A DNA stretch of 22,018 bases, taken from positions 1 to 22,018 of the forward strand of contig JADNRY010000907.1 in NCBI GenBank assembly GCA_015501585.1, written 5' to 3'. Shown here in pieces: positions 18,490-22,018 of this stretch (within the stretch, counting starts at the first letter, position 1; each line of letters opens with the position of its first letter). A program made the position numbers and the translations under genes. A model generated the notes under the pieces. It did not search any database. It was not told where the DNA came from and was given only the letters and a program-made list of their open reading frames with translations. This DNA is from Rhodocollybia butyracea (taxonomy: Eukaryota; Basidiomycota; Agaricomycetes; Agaricales; Omphalotaceae).

Positions 18490-21400
18490 ACGAGAATGCA
18501 TTGGGACAAGTCCCAGTAGTCGAGTTGCCTGTCGATGAGTTTCACCATCAAGAGCTTTGGTGAATATGTCGGCGACATTATCCCTAGAAGCAACAACAGC
18601 TGTCTGAATATCACCGCAATGAACCGCTTCACGAATCCAGTGGTGGTGAATTTTGATATGTTTGTTTGCATTAGTGACTTGGTCGGAATTAATGTTCTTC
18701 AAAGCCGAAGATGAATCAACAAACATCTGAGTTGGTTCAGGTTGAGTGAAGTCAATTCCTGGAGAAGGGAGCGAAACCAAACAACTTCCCTACCACAAGA
18801 TCCAGCTGCATAATATTCGGCTTCACTGGTGGAAGTCGCAACAGCAGTCTGTTTCCTCGTATACCAGGAAAAACAACCTGTACCGAAAGTGAGGGCGGCG
18901 CCAGACACCGAACGACCATGTTCAAGGTGATCAACAAAGTTGGAGTCGGTATAGGCAAAGAAAAGGAGTGACTTGCCACCAAGGACGAGGACGAAGTCAA
19001 CAGTCCCCTTCAAATAGCGAATAATCCGTTTCACTGCTTTCCAGTGGATATGACCGGGATTATGCATGAACTGCGCTACTTGTTGGGTGCTGCGAGTGAT
19101 GTCCGGGCGCGTTCGAGTGGAGGCGTGCATGAGAGAACCAACACCTTCAGCGTAGGGCACCAAGCGCATCTCTCTCTGTTCAGGAGAATCATCAGAAGGA
19201 CAATCAGCTTTGGACAATACCGTCTTTTCCATGGGTGTTCCAACGGGGTGAGCATCATCGAGTCGGAAACGCGAAATGAGAGACAAGATGTAGGAACGTT
19301 GGGAAAAGGAAATGGTTCGAGCAGATCTATCACGAGTAACAGTCATACCCAAAAATTGAGAGATCTCCCCCTTATCCGAGATATCAAAATGAGTACGGAA
19401 CTCATCCTTGAATTGAATAATCTGTAGAATGGAGGAACCAAAGAGAGCTAGATCATCGACGTGAGTTGCAATGATGATTATTCCATCGGAAGAACAGACG
19501 AAAGAAGACACAAGGATCGGAAATGCAAACCTGAAAGCCAAGTTCAACCAAAACACTTTTTAGTTTCTCATACCAGAGAAAACCAGACTGCTTAAGTCCA
19601 TAGAGTGCCTTGTTAAGCTTCCAAACCCACGAATCCTTTCCTCTGACTGCAAATCCGGGCGGTTGCTTCACATACGTTGGCTGGTCATCAGGGATGGTGC
19701 TATTAAGATAAGCAGATTTCACATCAATGACATGAATTTCCCAATCCTGGATGGCCGCTACGGTTGCAATACCACGAATGGATTCAATACGAGCAGTCGG
19801 AGCGTGGATATCGACAAAGTCAATACCCGGAATTTGGGTAAAACCCTGAGCTACAAGTCGAGCTCGGTAGACCTCAATGGCCTGAGTGTCGGCATTGCGC
19901 TTGATAGCGAAGACCCAGCGTGTACCAATGGCCTTACGGTCAGGATGGTGGAACGAGAGAGTAAGTCCCAGTCTCCAAGAGCTGGTTAAGCTCGTAATGA
20001 CAAGCGGCTTCCCACTCTGCATGATCGGGAGAGTTGAGAGCCTGCGAAACATTGAATGGAATTTCACCACTCAAGATATGAGCCAGTTCGGGCATCTCCC
20101 CCTCATCCCCGCTATCATCCATATCAAGCTCAACATGCGGAGGAATATCCTCATCAATCTGTGGCTGGACTTCTGCTCTCGCACGAGAGCGAGTCTTAGC
20201 AGGTGTAGCATCAGAAGGCATGCGGGGATTAGGACGAGGGGCACGAGGTGGAGGAGTAGCAGGAGGAACAGGAACAGGAGGGTCAGGTGGGAGAGCGGAT
20301 GGAGCGGTTATAGGGGAAAACTCATCGTCATCTTTATAAGTAGGATTTTTGAGAGACGAATAATCATAGGACTCCCCCGCGGCGCTCAAAAGTCCATCTC
20401 CATTAGTGTTGTCATCAAACTTCACAGAGATTGCTGAACGTACACTTTACCTGGCGTGTACACATAGATAGCCACCCGAGTCTCGTCAAAACCTAGAAAA
20501 ATACCAGGAGTACCACGAGCGTCAAGTTTATGCTCCTGCGAGTTGTTGTATACCCAAACTTTACATCCAAAAGAATGCAATTTTCGACGGTCAGGGTGCT
20601 TCTTGTACCAGAGATGATAGGGTGTCTCCCCTTTGTTAGGTGAGGACTAGCATAAGTCCGGGCACGGATATTAAGAATGTACCAGACAGCGTAGCCCCAC
20701 ATAGAGAGAGGAAGTTGAGAGTGAATAAGGATAGTGCGTACCCGGTCAAAAATTGTACGATTGAGGCGCTCAGAACGGCCGTTCTGTTCAGGAGTGTAAG
20801 GAGCGGTCTTTTCCCAGCGGATACCATGCTCCTTCATCCAATCGCGCCACTCGTTGGTTATATATTCCCCACCATTGTCAGTGCGGAAAACCTTCAACTT
20901 TTTGCCGGTTACCTTCTCTACTTCAACTAACCACTGCTTAAAAGCAGTAAAAGCATCACTCTTGCGGCGAAGCAAGTAACCCCAAGCCATACGGGAGCAA
21001 TCATCAAGAAACGTGATGAGTACCCCATGCCGGTCGTGGTCAAGACCGGAGCTGGTCCCCAAAGATCTGAGTGAACTAGGCCCAGTGGCTCTGAAGCTCT
21101 AGAGTTCGATTCAGGAAAGCGCGCACGGGTGAGCTTTCCCTGCGCACAGGCGTCACAGATGGGGGGTTCTGCAGCCAATTCTGAGGCCGTAAGTTTCACG
21201 GTCATCCCCTCAAGCGTACCCGAACGGTACAAGTCACGACAAGCGGGATAGTTCAAATGCCCAAGCTCGTTATGAAGCTGAACCAGTTTGGAGTAAAGCG
21301 GAGGTTTGTCCGAGGTGGAGAGGGATGCAGAGTCAAGGTGATAAAGTCGAGAATCGTCCTTCGTTCCAGTGAAAACAACATCCTCCTCATCAATAAGGCG

Positions 21401-22018
21401 CTGGATAAAAGTACCAGCATCATCCTTACTGAATGTTACACATTTCCCTGCGCCAAAGACAGTATAACACTTAGCTTCGTCGAGTCGGGAAACGGAAATG
21501 AGGGTAGGAGAGGAGTCAGGAACGAAAGCAGTGTCCTTCAGATTGAGACGGACAAGTTGACGATGGCGACGACGCGCAAGAAAAACGGCTATACCTCGAC
21601 CTGCAATCTTCATAGTACCATGACCAAATCCAGTAACCTTCTGAGAAATGGCCGGATGGTGGAAAGACGTGAAGTCGGCACGAACAGAATGAATGTGAGA
21701 CGTAGTACCAGAGTCGATAATGATGGGAGGCCTATCGGCAGTAGTACCAGCTGGATACACTGACTCAGACATAGGCTGGGAGGAATTCACATTTGTAGAA
21801 GTCTCGGTCACCGGGTAAGCAGAGAAATCGATAATATTGGCGCCCGAAGAAGATTCTACGAAATGTGATGAGGTAGACTGCTCAGTTTCACCTCCTCCCC
21901 CACTCTCCACATGGTGGGCTTTCTCTTTGCCCTTCTTCTTATTTTTCCCCTTTCGTTACCTCCCTTAGCCTCCATAGCATGTTTCCCACCACCGGGCTTA
22001 CGGCAAAAAATCCTTGGT
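18487..22018 (-). mobile_element. Ty1/copia retrotransposon polyprotein, 5' part outside window
   Basis: Domain order reads right to left. The Gag tail with a zinc-knuckle remnant (FCRKPGG) is at the window edge. Aspartic protease (DSGTTSHI) is near 21.71 kb. The gag-pre-integrase zinc site (HNELGH, CDACAQGK) is at 21.28-21.14 kb. Integrase core: HSDLWGP, RTDNGGEY, PYTPEQNGRSERLN (D, D, E) to about 20.7 kb. A Pro-rich linker lies at about 20.3 kb. Reverse transcriptase: GTRWVFAIK, ARLVAQGFTQ, DVKSAYLNS, then ATHVDDLALFG at about 19.46 kb. RNase H: YTDSNF, TSEAEYYA, VDSSSALK, HIKIHHHWIRE, with the stop at 18487-18489. This order (integrase before reverse transcriptase) defines copia. One-base frame breaks lie near 21942-21946, 21023-21026, 20644-20645, 19946-19949, 19501-19503 and 18758-18759, mostly in homopolymers, plus one at about 20426-20430. 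All catalytic motifs survive, so the element looks young. Confidence 0.92.

Noticed and set aside
19440..19480. HVDD in place of YVDD in the copia reverse transcriptase as an inactivating change
   Set aside because: The two catalytic aspartates are present and the first position is variable among copia elements.
21257..21763. 168-codon + strand open frame
   Set aside because: It is antisense to the copia protease and gag-pre-integrase coding region and has no recognisable domain.
922..22018. Programmed frameshifting or a nonstandard code as explanation for the many frame breaks
   Set aside because: Breaks go in both directions, lie in varied contexts and affect every type of gene. No common slippery heptamer or downstream structure was seen.

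Overview
The window looks like nuclear DNA of a basidiomycete fungus, probably an agaric-type Agaricomycete. This is inferred from four things: many 48-70 nt GT-AG introns, an expanded F-box family of the type common in mushrooms, a multi-exon fungal cytochrome P450, and a Ty1/copia element. No species can be named from sequence alone.

Layout. 1-921: no recognisable gene. 922-1895 (-): short-chain dehydrogenase with many frame breaks. 2733-2835 (+): intron-containing tRNA, best read as tRNA-Ile(UAU). 2836-4228: no recognisable gene. 4229-6191 (+): nine-exon cytochrome P450 with a 12-nt microexon inside the heme-binding loop. 6937-7538 (+): F-box protein. 7987-9309 (-): ribose-phosphate pyrophosphokinase. 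9485-11154 (-): glutamate 5-kinase. 11368-13022 (-): F-box/leucine-rich protein. 13125-17183 (-): tandem paralogue of that F-box gene, split by two mobile insertions. These are a 1,054-bp CACTG-ended foldback element (13521-14574) with an ATT target duplication, and a cluster of CCCAGT-ended elements (15240-16630). 17380-17912 (-): older, decayed F-box copy. 18132 to the window end (-): Ty1/copia element with its 3' LTR, polypurine tract and pol domains; its gag start and 5' LTR lie outside.

How it fits together. Two housekeeping genes (first step of proline synthesis; PRPP synthesis) sit next to a fast-evolving accessory block. There, a tandem F-box family shows an almost intact copy, a copy freshly broken by transposons, and an old relic side by side. 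The neighbouring paralogue allows the pre-insertion sites to be inferred.

A window-wide caution: in the P450, PRPP synthetase, glutamate kinase, both recognisable F-box genes and the copia element, nearly every frame break is a one-base length change in a homopolymer run. Such breaks even hit essential genes. I think sequencing or assembly error is the likelier cause, so these genes are called as genes with doubtful frame rather than confident pseudogenes. I found no defence system or gene cluster that I would call a new biological system. The most interesting items are the microexon, the foldback element and the CCCAGT element cluster.
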